A DNA stretch of 18,190 nucleotides from Nitrospirota bacterium (GCA_005877855.1 VBOF01000164.1:1-18190); one strand, 5' to 3'; shown: positions 7,915 to 15,625, counted from the stretch's first letter. Program-made: numbers and translations. The notes: generated by a model from the letters alone, not told the origin.

Positions 7915-8322
7915 TCAGCACACCTGGCCATTGAACAGGCAGGGTTTGTACCGGGACCGATCAAAATCGACGTCCTCCTTGTACACCGTTTCGTTCCCGT
8001 TCACACCGTCCTGCTCGCGGTCAGCCCACAGAGTATGGTTCCACCAATAGAAAATCGGAAACCGTTCTGTGTCGTACACCGGGTTGCCGTACTCGCTGCG
8101 GGCCTGCTCGCGCACGAAGCGGCCGGCGACGTAATCCACCGTGCCGTCACCGTTCAAGGAATACAAAAACAGATACAGCCGCGATTCACTATCGTACAAT
8201 TCGTCGACCCGGGTGCTTACATCGGGTTCAAGCGGCAAGGATTCAGCCGCGCCATGACTGGCGGATGTCAACCCCAGCACACAGACGCTCATGAGAACAA
8301 GACTGACTAGACGCGTGCGCAT
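7915..8322 (-). CDS. Small secreted protein with calcium-loop-like motifs
   Basis: 135 residues from the ATG at 8322-8320, which has AGGAGG 4 nt upstream; the longer frame from 8397 adds 25 residues with no signal-peptide character. Residues 1-25 are a signal peptide (cleavage near SHG-AAE). The mature protein has two acidic Asn/Gly loops resembling EF-hand or dockerin calcium ligand sets: LNGDGTVDY (56-64) and DREQDGVNGNE (101-111). It also has an aromatic stretch FPIFYWWNHTLW (88-99) and two cysteines at 128 and 135 that could pair. I do not recognise a named family. It lies upstream of the oxidase on the same strand, with a 245-nt gap that contains the oxidase promoter, so the two are probably separately initiated but functionally associated. 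Confidence 0.7.
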   Translation of the reverse strand: MRTRLVSLVLMSVCVLGLTSASHGAAESLPLEPDVSTRVDELYDSESRLYLFLYSLNGDGTVDYVAGRFVREQARSEYGNPVYDTERFPIFYWWNHTLWADREQDGVNGNETVYKEDVDFDRSRYKPCLFNGQVC

Positions 8323-8422
8323 CAGCCCTCCTCTTGCTGGGTTCACTCTACTAAGACGAGGCGAGGGATTGCAAGATTCTCCGCGTTTTCCTACCATTCC
8401 CCGCTGTCAGAGGAGCTGACCA
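8323..8422. other. Divergent intergenic region
   Basis: 100 nt between the small secreted protein gene (minus) and the DUF362 gene (plus). Apart from the two ribosome-binding sites (AGGAGG serving the minus gene, AGAGGAG at 8409-8415 serving the plus gene), I see no convincing promoter hexamer pair and no strong inverted repeat. Promoters for both directions should lie here. Confidence 0.4.
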
Positions 8423-9487
8423 TTGTTCACGCGACGGGACATGCTCGGACGGCTTGCTGGGGGGCTGACCTTCCTGTCAGCCGTGGCTTTCGCGCCGCGG
8501 TCAATAATCAACACGCTGCTGTTTGAACCGGATGGGGCTCTGGTCCCGGCAAAGCCGTTGCCCCCTAATCCCTTTGTGCGGGACGGGAAAGCCCTGGTCG
8601 CTATCGTGCGCGGAGACGATCCGCTGGCTATGCTGCAGGCAGGGCTCAATCTGATCGGAGGCATCGGCCGGTTGGGTCTCCACGGCAAGCGGGTCCTGAT
8701 CAAACCAAACGTGGTCAACGACCGGCCTCCACCCTCCACCACCCACCCGAAAGTGGTGGCAGCCGTGGTCCGACTTGTGCGGGAAGCCGGCGCGCAGGCG
8801 GTCACAGTCGCCGACAGTTCGGGCATCATCCGGTTCCCTTCCTCGGCCAACCTCGCCGCGACCGGCATCAAGCAGGCCGCCGAGTCGGCCGGCGCGTCAG
8901 TCCTGGCCTTGGAAGAGGAGCCCTGGGTGCGTGTGGAGGCCGCCAGCGCCAAGGCCCTGCCTCGCTACTATGTGTCGAAGCCAGTCTACGACGCGGATGT
9001 GTTCATCAATCTGCCAGTCGTCAAGACTCACAGGTTCGCGCACTACTCCTGCAGCCTGAAGAACCTGGTCGGAATCATCCACCCGCGTTACCGCCCCTCC
9101 GTCAGCTTTCTCTCGCCGGACTGGCATGAGCGGATCGCCGAACTGAACCTCGCCGTTCATCCCCACCTCACCATCGCCGACGGCACGACGCTCATGATCG
9201 CTGGCGGCCCGACCAGCGGCACGCCGGCCCGGGCCGATATCCTGCTGGTCAGCGGCGATCGCATCGCGCTGGACGCGGTCGCCGTCGCCCTCATCCGCAC
9301 TTTCGGCGCGTGGCCCAAGGTCACTGAACAGGCCGTCTGGGAGCAGCGTCAGATCAAGCGGGCGATCGAGTTAGGGCTTGGCGTACAGGGCCCGAGCCAT
9401 ATCGAGCTCGTGACGCAGTCGCTCGGGGGTCCGGATGCCTCATTCGAGCGCTTGGTCGCGACGATACGCAAGGACCTCGTCGTATGA
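8423..9487 (+). CDS. Tat-exported DUF362 domain protein
   Basis: 354 residues with a TTG start at 8423. AGGAG ends 8 nt before it, and only this start keeps the twin-arginine signal FTRRDMLGRLAGG plus hydrophobic run (residues 3-24); the next ATG at codon 7 would delete the RR pair. The DUF362 body runs from about 57 to 345: VLIKPNVVND (91-100), STTHPKVVAAVV (105-116), VTVADSSG (127-134), VFINLPVVKTH (193-203) and CSLKNLVGIIH (210-220). Some DUF362 proteins carry ferredoxin-type cysteine clusters; this one does not, with one cysteine in the body (C210). The biochemical role of the family is not established. The gene overlaps the downstream glycosylase by ATGA (9484-9487), so the two are translationally coupled. 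Confidence 0.85.
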   Translation: MFTRRDMLGRLAGGLTFLSAVAFAPRSIINTLLFEPDGALVPAKPLPPNPFVRDGKALVAIVRGDDPLAMLQAGLNLIGGIGRLGLHGKRVLIKPNVVNDRPPPSTTHPKVVAAVVRLVREAGAQAVTVADSSGIIRFPSSANLAATGIKQAAESAGASVLALEEEPWVRVEAASAKALPRYYVSKPVYDADVFINLPVVKTHRFAHYSCSLKNLVGIIHPRYRPSVSFLSPDWHERIAELNLAVHPHLTIADGTTLMIAGGPTSGTPARADILLVSGDRIALDAVAVALIRTFGAWPKVTEQAVWEQRQIKRAIELGLGVQGPSHIELVTQSLGGPDASFERLVATIRKDLVV

Positions 9488-10026
9488 GCGGCGTCACCTT
9501 GCCCGCCTCGTTCTACGCTCGGCCGACGCTGCGGGTCGCACGCAGCCTTCTCGGGAAATACCTGATGCGGGAGACGGCCGAAGGCTTGCTGGCAGGCCGG
9601 ATCGTCGAAGTGGAAGCCTACGTCGGACCCGAGGATCGAGCCTCCCACGCGTCGCGCGGGCGGACGCAACGGACCGACGTGATGTTTGGCCCGCCTGGAC
9701 TGGCCTACGTCTACATGATCTACGGGATGTACCATTGCCTCAACGTGGTGACGGAACGCATCGACTATCCGGCGGCTGTGCTCATCAGAGCAGTCGAACA
9801 TGAAGCCGGGCTTGCCGATGGACCGGGACGCGTGTGCCGGCTGTTCGAGATCGACCGGCGACTCAATTATCACGACTTGACGAGTGGCAAGGCCTTATGG
9901 ATCGAGGATCGCGGGGTTCATGTTCGGCGGAACCAGATCGGCGCCTTCCCCCGCATCGGAGTGGCCTATGCCGGACCCTGGGCGGCCAAACCCTGGCGCT
10001 TCCGTGTCAAACCCGTGAGGCCATGA
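9484..10026 (+). CDS. mpg: DNA-3-methyladenine glycosylase, AAG/MPG family
   Basis: 180 residues, a usual length for bacterial members. The enzyme removes 3-methyladenine and other alkylated or deaminated purines from DNA by hydrolysing the N-glycosidic bond, the first step of base-excision repair. Diagnostic motifs: SLLGKYLMR (21-29), VEVEAYVGPEDRASHASRG (41-59) with the conserved catalytic-position Glu44, FGPPGLAYVYMIYGMYHCLN (68-87) and DGPGRVCRLFEID. It starts inside the DUF362 stop codon (ATGA) and its own TGA overlaps the start of the HAD gene (ATGA at 10023-10026), so all three form one coupled operon. No repair link to its neighbours is evident beyond this coupling. Confidence 0.93.
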   Translation: MSGVTLPASFYARPTLRVARSLLGKYLMRETAEGLLAGRIVEVEAYVGPEDRASHASRGRTQRTDVMFGPPGLAYVYMIYGMYHCLNVVTERIDYPAAVLIRAVEHEAGLADGPGRVCRLFEIDRRLNYHDLTSGKALWIEDRGVHVRRNQIGAFPRIGVAYAGPWAAKPWRFRVKPVRP

Positions 10027-10739
10027 CCATCCCAGCTCTGCGGGCGATCATCTTCGACTTCAACGGGGTGATTGCCGACGACGAGCCAACCCATTTCCTC
10101 GCCTTCCAACAAGCGCTGGCCGAAGACGGACTGGCCCTCACGAAAGAGGAGTACTATGGCGCCTATCTCGGCATGGATGAACGCACCTGTGCCGGCGCGC
10201 TTCTGGAAGCAATCACGGGCCGGCACGATCCGGCGCGTGTACAACGGATCGCCGAAAGAAAGGCCGCGCTCTTCGCATCCCTGACGGAGACGCGCAGGCC
10301 CCCTCTTTTCCCGGGAGTCGTGGAGTTCGTCACGCGTGCCTCCGCGCGCTATGGCCTGGCGATCGCGTCAGGAGGGAGACGCCAACAGATCGAGTTCGCG
10401 CTTCATGGCACGCCGATCGAGAAAGCCTTTGCGGTCCTGGTCTCCGCCGAGGACGCTGCGATCGGAAAACCGGACCCCGCCATCTATCGCCTGGCCCTGG
10501 CCCGCCTCAACGAGGCGCCGCCACGCCCCGTCCCGGCGATCCAGGCCGCAGAATGTCTCGTGATCGAGGATTCGCTGGCCGGCATCCACGCAGCCTTGGC
10601 AGCCAAGATGAAAGTGGTGGCCCTTGCGACCACCTACCCGCCGGAACAGCTCGCCGCAGCCCGCCTGGTGCTCCCCAGTCTGGAACACGCGTCGTTGGAT
10701 AGCTTGGAACGCCTAGTCAGGGAAGGGGATCGAACCTGA
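10023..10739 (+). CDS. HAD-family hydrolase with DxN variant of motif I
   Basis: 238 residues starting at the ATG at 10023, coupled to the glycosylase by a 4-nt overlap; an upstream in-frame extension to 9834 lies inside the glycosylase and has no HAD character. The haloacid-dehalogenase fold of the phosphoglycolate phosphatase / beta-phosphoglucomutase type is clear: motif I IIFDFNGVIADDEP (9-22) with nucleophile Asp12, a helical cap (about 20-90), motif II IASGG (114-118), motif III Lys149 in IGKPDP and motif IV CLVIEDSLAGIHAA (178-191). The usual second Asp of DxD, which acts as general acid/base, is Asn14. The substrate is unknown; probably a sugar phosphate or small phosphoester. The gene ends 3 nt from the convergent DJ-1-family gene. 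Confidence 0.9.
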   Translation: MTIPALRAIIFDFNGVIADDEPTHFLAFQQALAEDGLALTKEEYYGAYLGMDERTCAGALLEAITGRHDPARVQRIAERKAALFASLTETRRPPLFPGVVEFVTRASARYGLAIASGGRRQQIEFALHGTPIEKAFAVLVSAEDAAIGKPDPAIYRLALARLNEAPPRPVPAIQAAECLVIEDSLAGIHAALAAKMKVVALATTYPPEQLAAARLVLPSLEHASLDSLERLVREGDRT

Positions 10740-10742
10740 GGC

Positions 10743-11309
10743 TTAGACTTTCGCCAGCACCGCTTGATTGATTTCCTCGACCTTCTTCCTGCCCATCAGA
10801 ATTTCGACAAGGGCCATGGCGAACTCCATTGCCGTCCCAGGCCCACGACTTGTCACCAATCTGCCGTCTATCACCACTCGCTCTTCGTCGTAGACCGCAC
10901 CGGTGAGTTGTTCTCTCACCGAGGGATGGCTGGTCAGCCTCCGTCCAGCGATCATTCCATGAGCCGCCAGCACGGTCGGGGCAGCGCAGATGGCGGCGAT
11001 GTACCGCTTTCCTTCTTGGAACAGAGGCAGCAGTCTGGCCACTCGCGGGTCCTTTGCGAGAGTCTGGGTGCCTTTGAGCCCTCCGGGCAGGACAATCATG
11101 TCGAAATCAGTCGCTTCCACATCATCTATGGTCATGTCTGGTACGAGCTTAACGCCAGTGCGCCCCTCGACGGCAGCGGGGGGAGTGCCTCCTTCAACGC
11201 CAGCGATAGTCACAGAAATCCCCGCACGGCGCAGGATGTCCACGACTGTCACGGTCTCGATTTCCTCAAACCCATGCGCGAGTGGTACGACTACCCGTTT
11301 CATCTTCAT
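10743..11309 (-). CDS. DJ-1/PfpI family protein
   Basis: 188 residues, typical of the DJ-1 (PARK7/YajL) branch. It has GFEEIETVTVVD (13-24), including the conserved Glu18, and AAICAAPTVLAAHG (105-118) with the nucleophile-elbow Cys108, matching human DJ-1 Glu18 and Cys106. The C-terminal VTSRGPGTAMEFAMALVE completes the signature. Family members are linked to oxidative stress defence, chaperone activity and glyoxalase III-like or deglycase activity; which applies here cannot be decided. The start at 11309 has GAGAAG 4 nt upstream; a second ATG two codons on (11303) is also possible. It converges on the HAD gene with a 3-nt gap and diverges from the repeat-protein gene. Confidence 0.9.
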   Translation of the reverse strand: MKMKRVVVPLAHGFEEIETVTVVDILRRAGISVTIAGVEGGTPPAAVEGRTGVKLVPDMTIDDVEATDFDMIVLPGGLKGTQTLAKDPRVARLLPLFQEGKRYIAAICAAPTVLAAHGMIAGRRLTSHPSVREQLTGAVYDEERVVIDGRLVTSRGPGTAMEFAMALVEILMGRKKVEEINQAVLAKV

Positions 11310-11361
11310 CGTTCTTCTCGACCTGTATGGACCATAGAGCGTGATTCTGAGCCTATCTGTC

Positions 11362-11412
11362 TGTCAAGTCAATGAAACCAATCTTGACATTACGTAAGGC
11401 CTCTGTTAGCGT
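11362..11412. promoter_or_regulatory. Back-to-back -35 boxes in the DJ-1 / repeat-protein divergent region
   Basis: TGTCAAG (11362-11368) and CTTGACA (11383-11389) form a perfect 7-bp inverted repeat with a 14-nt spacer. They place TTGACA hexamers facing outward on both strands. On the plus strand a 17-nt spacer leads to TAGCGT (11407-11412), preceded by TG like an extended -10, and then to the ribosome-binding site of the repeat protein. On the minus strand no good -10 follows. TTACGTAA (11390-11397) is a palindrome inside the plus-strand spacer. The repeat could be a shared promoter feature or an operator. Confidence 0.45.
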
Positions 11413-11436
11413 GGCGCACTAAAAGGAGTCACCGGC

Positions 11437-11973
11437 ATGGCGGACGTACCTGACGTCGAATTGACTCCCCTGCCATCACCAAATGTTGACCTGACCCCCC
11501 TCACCACTGCTATCACCAAGGTGGCTGAGGACGTGGTCCGGACCATTGCACAAGACATGGTGCCCTATCTGCTCACGCAGCAGGTCGAAGAGTCGTTGAA
11601 AAAACTAGCCCCCGGCCTTATCCAAACCGCCGTTTCCGAGGAGAAAGTCCTCCTTAAGGAGACCGCGCAGGAGACCGCTCGCGAGGCTTTGCCCGACCTC
11701 CTGAGGCCGATGGTTGAGCAGCTTGCCAAGGAGATCTTCGACATGAAGGACACCGTGCAGGAGACCGCTCGCAAGGCTATGCCGGACCTCTTGAAGCCGA
11801 TAGTTGAGCAGCTTGACAAGGAGATCATCGAAAAGGCTATGCCGAACCTCCTGAGGCCGATAGTTGAGCAGTTTGGCAAGGACATCATCGAAAAGGTGGC
11901 CCGAGACGTGGTCGGCGCGAAAGCCGAAGCCGAAGTCAAGAAAGAGATCGACCGCCTGACAGCCGAAGCCTGA
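11437..11973 (+). CDS. Amphipathic helical-repeat protein of unknown function
   Basis: 178 residues with AAAAGGAG 8 nt before the ATG. No signal peptide, membrane segment or catalytic motif. After a proline-rich start (VELTPLPSPNVDLTPL) the protein is almost wholly predicted helix with acidic and basic heptad-like faces. Three tandem units read ETAREALPDLLRPMVEQLAK (79-98), ETARKAMPDLLKPIVEQLDK (109-128) and EKAMPNLLRPIVEQFGK (132-148); the ends are more diverged (IEKVARDVVG, KKEIDRLTAEA). The underlying DNA is nearly as conserved as the protein, pointing to recent duplication. The helix pattern recalls the charged C-terminal tails of some response regulators (EKxAxEVVPxLAE type), but there is no receiver domain. 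It may be a scaffold or oligomerisation protein; I do not recognise the family. Confidence 0.7.
   Translation: MADVPDVELTPLPSPNVDLTPLTTAITKVAEDVVRTIAQDMVPYLLTQQVEESLKKLAPGLIQTAVSEEKVLLKETAQETAREALPDLLRPMVEQLAKEIFDMKDTVQETARKAMPDLLKPIVEQLDKEIIEKAMPNLLRPIVEQFGKDIIEKVARDVVGAKAEAEVKKEIDRLTAEA
11671..11890 (+). repeat. In-frame tandem repeats within the helical-repeat gene
   Basis: Copy A (11671-11740), copy B (11761-11830) and copy C (11831-11890). A and B match at 62 of 70 positions; C matches the last 60 nt of B at 52 of 60. The A-to-B period is 90 nt and the B-to-C period 60 nt, both multiples of three, so the frame is kept while the unit is 30 or 20 residues. Confidence 0.85.
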
Positions 11974-12038
11974 GCACACCCCGCTTCCTTCCACCCTTAT
12001 CTTCCCGTCGTTTCCGCTCCGTGTTAGGATAGCTCCCT

Positions 12039-14792
12039 GTGGAAAAAGCATACGACCCCAAGCAGGTTGAGCAGCGCTGGTACCAGACCTGGGTCGAACG
12101 GGGCTATTTTCATGCCTCCGCGACTGGCCCCGGGTCTCCGTATGCGATCGTGATGCCCCCTCCCAACATCACCGGGTCCCTCCACATGGGGCACGCCCTG
12201 AACAACACGCTCCAGGACATCCTGATCCGCTGGCGTCGCATGCAGGGGCGCAACACGCTCTGGGTGCCGGGGACCGACCATGCCGGCATCGCCACCCAGA
12301 ACGTGGTGGAGAAGCAGCTCCTGGCTGAAGGCACGACACGCGACAAGCTTGGGCGCGATCGGTTCATCCAGAAGGTCTGGGAGTGGAAAGCGCAGTCCGG
12401 CGGCGCGATCATCGAGCAGCTCAAGCGCCTTGGTTCGTCGTGCGACTGGGACCGCCTGCGCTTCACGATGGATGAGGGCCTGTCGAAGGCCGTGCGCGAA
12501 GTGTTCGTTCGGCTCTATGAAGACGGCCTCATCTACCGCGGGGAACGTCTCATCAACTGGTGCCCCCGGTGTCTCACAGCCCTCTCCGACATCGAGGTGG
12601 AGCACGAGGACGCCACCGGCAAGCTCTACCACATCCGCTATCCGCTGGCGGACGATCGGTCCACGCCCTTGACCGTCGCGACGACGCGACCAGAAACCTT
12701 ATTGGGGGACACCGGCGTCGCCGTCCATCCAGAGGATCCTCGTTACAACCGGTTCATCGGGAAGCGCGTCAAGCTCCCGCTGACACGGCGTCTCATCCCA
12801 GTCGTCGGGGACTCGATCCTTGTGGATCGGGAATTCGGCACCGGGGCGGTCAAGATCACGCCGGCGCACGACTTCAACGATTTCGAGGCTGGCCTGCGCC
12901 ACAACTTGCCGCGATTAGCGCTGATCGACCAGCAGGCACGCCTCGATCCAGCCGGCCTGCGCGACGCGCAGGTGGACGACGCCCTCCAAGAACGCCTCGC
13001 ATCCAAACCGGTGCGTGAGGCTCGGGCTCTCGTAGTGGACGCCCTGGAGAAGGGCGGCTTTCTGGCCAAGGTCGAAGACCATCCCATGGCGCTTGGCAAG
13101 TGCTACCGCTGCAAGACGGTGGTGGAACCCTATCTTTCGCCGCAATGGTTCGTGAAAATTCAGCCTCTGGCCGAGCCGGCGATCAAGGCCGTCGAATCCG
13201 CACAGATCCGCTTGATTCCAGCGCAATGGACGAACAACTACTTGGCCTGGATGCGAGACATCAAGGACTGGTGCATTTCGCGTCAGATCTGGTGGGGGCA
13301 TCAGATCCCAGCGTGGTACTGCGTGAACTGTGGTCGTGATACGGGAACCCTCCTAGAGGCACCAAAATCCTTTACGCTGACGGCAGAAGCCAAACCCCTC
13401 GTGGCCAGACACGCGCCCTCACACTGTCCTGATTGCGGTCACCATCAACTAGTGCGGGATCCTGACGTGCTGGACACGTGGTTCTCGTCCGCGCTGTGGC
13501 CGTTCTCGACGCTCGGCTGGCCGGACGAGACGCCAGAACTGAAAACGTTCTATCCGACCTCCACGCTGGTGACCGGCTTCGACATCCTCTTCTTCTGGGT
13601 CGCCCGGATGATCATGATGGGCCTGAAGTTCATGGGACAGGAGCCCTTCCGGGACGTGTACATCCACGCGCTCGTTCGGGACGCCGAAGGGCAGAAGATG
13701 AGCAAGTCCAAGGGCAACGTGATCGACCCCCTGGAGGTGATGGACAAATACGGGACCGACGCCCTGCGGTTCACGCTGGCCGCCATGGCGTCTCCCGGCC
13801 GTGACATCAAGTTGTCGGAGGAGCGCATCGAAGGGTATCGGAACTTTGCGAACAAACTCTGGAACGCGGCGCGGTTCATTCTGATGCACCGGGAAGGTCC
13901 GCGGGCCGACGCGCCGGTCGCCGAACGGCCGGTCACGGACCGGTGGATCCTCAGCCGGCTGCATCGCTGCATTGGCGAAGTGAATGCTTCCCTGGAGGCC
14001 TACCGATTCGACGAAGCTGCGAACACGCTCTATCAATTCATCTGGCACGAGTACTGCGACTGGTACGTAGAGCTCGTGAAGCCGGCTCTCGCCGACAAGG
14101 CCTCACGTCAGGCTGCCCCGACGCGCACGACCTTGATCGAGAGCTTCGAAACGCTGCTGCGACTCCTGCATCCTTTCATGCCATTCATCACCGAGGAAAT
14201 CTGGCAGGCGCTTCCCCATAAAGGAGAGAGCATCATGATCGCGCCCTATCCAACACCGAACCCGGCGCTGATCAATGATAGTATCGAGACCGAGATAGCC
14301 AGCGTAACCTCTGTTGTTTCGGCTGTACGCAATATCCGAGGCTCTCAAGGAATCCCCTCCTCTCGACAACTGCATGCTGCAGTAGCGACGCCCGCAGAGA
14401 CATTCAAAAACACCCTGAAAACTCACCATAATTTGATTGCATCGATCGCCGGGATAAGCGACCTGGCTATCGACACAGATGTCAAACCCTACCCGCACAG
14501 CGCATCGTCTTCCGTCGTTTTTCCCGGAGGTGGCGTAGGAATAATCTACGTCGATCTGGCCGGCCTCATTGACGTTGAAAAGGAAAAGACCCGGATCGAA
14601 AAGCGCCTCAAGGAATTAGCCGCTCAGATCGAGCAGACGGAGAAAAAACTTTCGAACCCCCACTTCGTCGCAAAAGTACCTCCGGATGTCCTGAAGAAAA
14701 CAAAGGCCCGACACGAGGAATGTCGCGCCGAGCATGAAAAGCTGACCGGCGAGCTGCGGCGCCTGCGCGCGATGTCAGGAGGTGCGGGGTGA
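12039..14792 (+). CDS. valS: Valine--tRNA ligase
   Basis: 917 residues with a GTG start at 12039, preceded by AGGA 9 nt upstream. Class I aminoacyl-tRNA synthetase that charges tRNA-Val in the cytosol. PPPNITGSLHMGH (40-52) holds the HIGH motif (HMGH 49-52), and KMSKS is at 553-557. The CP1 editing domain, which clears misacylated threonine, lies at about 190-350 (VATTRPETLLGDTGVAV). CYRCKTVVEPYLSPQWF, a second CxxC pair (CVNCG) and DPDVLDTWFSSALWPFSTLGWP are typical ValS. The anticodon-binding domain is followed by the ValS C-terminal coiled coil (about 845-912, ending in RRLRAMSGG). Length is normal. The stretch coding for about 728-840 is less GC-rich than the rest. The stop overlaps the nadC start (GTGA, 14789-14792). 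Confidence 0.98.
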   Translation: MEKAYDPKQVEQRWYQTWVERGYFHASATGPGSPYAIVMPPPNITGSLHMGHALNNTLQDILIRWRRMQGRNTLWVPGTDHAGIATQNVVEKQLLAEGTTRDKLGRDRFIQKVWEWKAQSGGAIIEQLKRLGSSCDWDRLRFTMDEGLSKAVREVFVRLYEDGLIYRGERLINWCPRCLTALSDIEVEHEDATGKLYHIRYPLADDRSTPLTVATTRPETLLGDTGVAVHPEDPRYNRFIGKRVKLPLTRRLIPVVGDSILVDREFGTGAVKITPAHDFNDFEAGLRHNLPRLALIDQQARLDPAGLRDAQVDDALQERLASKPVREARALVVDALEKGGFLAKVEDHPMALGKCYRCKTVVEPYLSPQWFVKIQPLAEPAIKAVESAQIRLIPAQWTNNYLAWMRDIKDWCISRQIWWGHQIPAWYCVNCGRDTGTLLEAPKSFTLTAEAKPLVARHAPSHCPDCGHHQLVRDPDVLDTWFSSALWPFSTLGWPDETPELKTFYPTSTLVTGFDILFFWVARMIMMGLKFMGQEPFRDVYIHALVRDAEGQKMSKSKGNVIDPLEVMDKYGTDALRFTLAAMASPGRDIKLSEERIEGYRNFANKLWNAARFILMHREGPRADAPVAERPVTDRWILSRLHRCIGEVNASLEAYRFDEAANTLYQFIWHEYCDWYVELVKPALADKASRQAAPTRTTLIESFETLLRLLHPFMPFITEEIWQALPHKGESIMIAPYPTPNPALINDSIETEIASVTSVVSAVRNIRGSQGIPSSRQLHAAVATPAETFKNTLKTHHNLIASIAGISDLAIDTDVKPYPHSASSSVVFPGGGVGIIYVDLAGLIDVEKEKTRIEKRLKELAAQIEQTEKKLSNPHFVAKVPPDVLKKTKARHEECRAEHEKLTGELRRLRAMSGGAG

Positions 14793-15625
14793 ACCTTCGC
14801 GAGATCGTCGCCCACGCCTTAGCCGAAGACTGCGGAACGGGCGATGTCACGACCAAGGCCCTGTTTCCAGCGAACGTTCCGGCCAGTGGGACGATTCTCG
14901 CCGAGGAACCGGAGGGACTTGTCGTAGCCGGACTGGCCGTCGCGGTGGAAGTCTTCTCGCAAGTGGACACGTCGCTGGAATGCACCACACACTTCGCCGA
15001 CGGCGACCGGATCCCTGCCGGGGCCACCGTCCTCACGGTCACCGGCGACGGCCGGTCCATGCTGCAAGGCGAGCGCGTGGCCCTGAATTTTCTGCAGCGG
15101 CTGTCCGGCATCGCCACGCTCACGGCGAAATTCTGCGACGCGGTGAAGGGGTTCAAGACCAGAATCGTCGATACCCGGAAGACGACGCCTGGGCTGCGGG
15201 CCTTGGAAAAATGGGCGGTGACGCTCGGAGGAGGGTGGAATCATCGGCAGAGCCTGGCGGACGGCATCCTGATCAAGGACAACCATCTGGCGCTGGCGGG
15301 CGGCGACGTGGCGAGGGCTTGCCGACTGGCTCGGGAACGGGCCCCGCATAGTCTGAAAATCGAGGTCGAAGTCCAGTCGCTCGACGCCGTGAAAGCCGCC
15401 CTCGACGGGGGCGCCGACATCATCCTCCTCGACAACATGAGCGTGCCCACAATCTGCAGAGCCATCGAGCTGATCAAGGGACGCGCCACGATCGAAGTCT
15501 CCGGCGGGGTCACCCTGGGCCACGTGCGCGAGATCGCCGCGGCGGGAGCCGACCTCATCTCCGTCGGCGCGCTGACGCACTCGGCCCCGGCGGCTCGCTT
15601 CAGCATGGACATCGTCCCCAAGTGA
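14789..15625 (+). CDS. nadC: Nicotinate-nucleotide pyrophosphorylase (carboxylating)
   Basis: 278 residues with a GTG start 6 nt after AGGAGGT and a 4-nt overlap with valS. Quinolinate phosphoribosyltransferase converts quinolinate and PRPP to nicotinate mononucleotide in de novo NAD synthesis. Signature motifs: LAEDCGTGDVTT (11-22), ERVALNFLQRLSGIAT (95-110), VDTRKTTPGLRALEKWAV (127-144), GGGWNHR (147-153), DGILIKDNH (158-166) and the glycine-rich C-terminal phosphate-binding strands (EVSGGVTLGHVREIAAAGAD). Length is standard. No nadA or nadB is in the window. It overlaps birA by GTGA (15622-15625), so valS-nadC-birA are coupled. Confidence 0.97.
   Translation: MNLREIVAHALAEDCGTGDVTTKALFPANVPASGTILAEEPEGLVVAGLAVAVEVFSQVDTSLECTTHFADGDRIPAGATVLTVTGDGRSMLQGERVALNFLQRLSGIATLTAKFCDAVKGFKTRIVDTRKTTPGLRALEKWAVTLGGGWNHRQSLADGILIKDNHLALAGGDVARACRLARERAPHSLKIEVEVQSLDAVKAALDGGADIILLDNMSVPTICRAIELIKGRATIEVSGGVTLGHVREIAAAGADLISVGALTHSAPAARFSMDIVPK

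Noticed and set aside
9834..10022. Upstream extension of the HAD gene
   Set aside because: It lies entirely within the glycosylase in another frame; the ATG at 10023 gives the coupled ATGA overlap and a normal HAD N-terminus.
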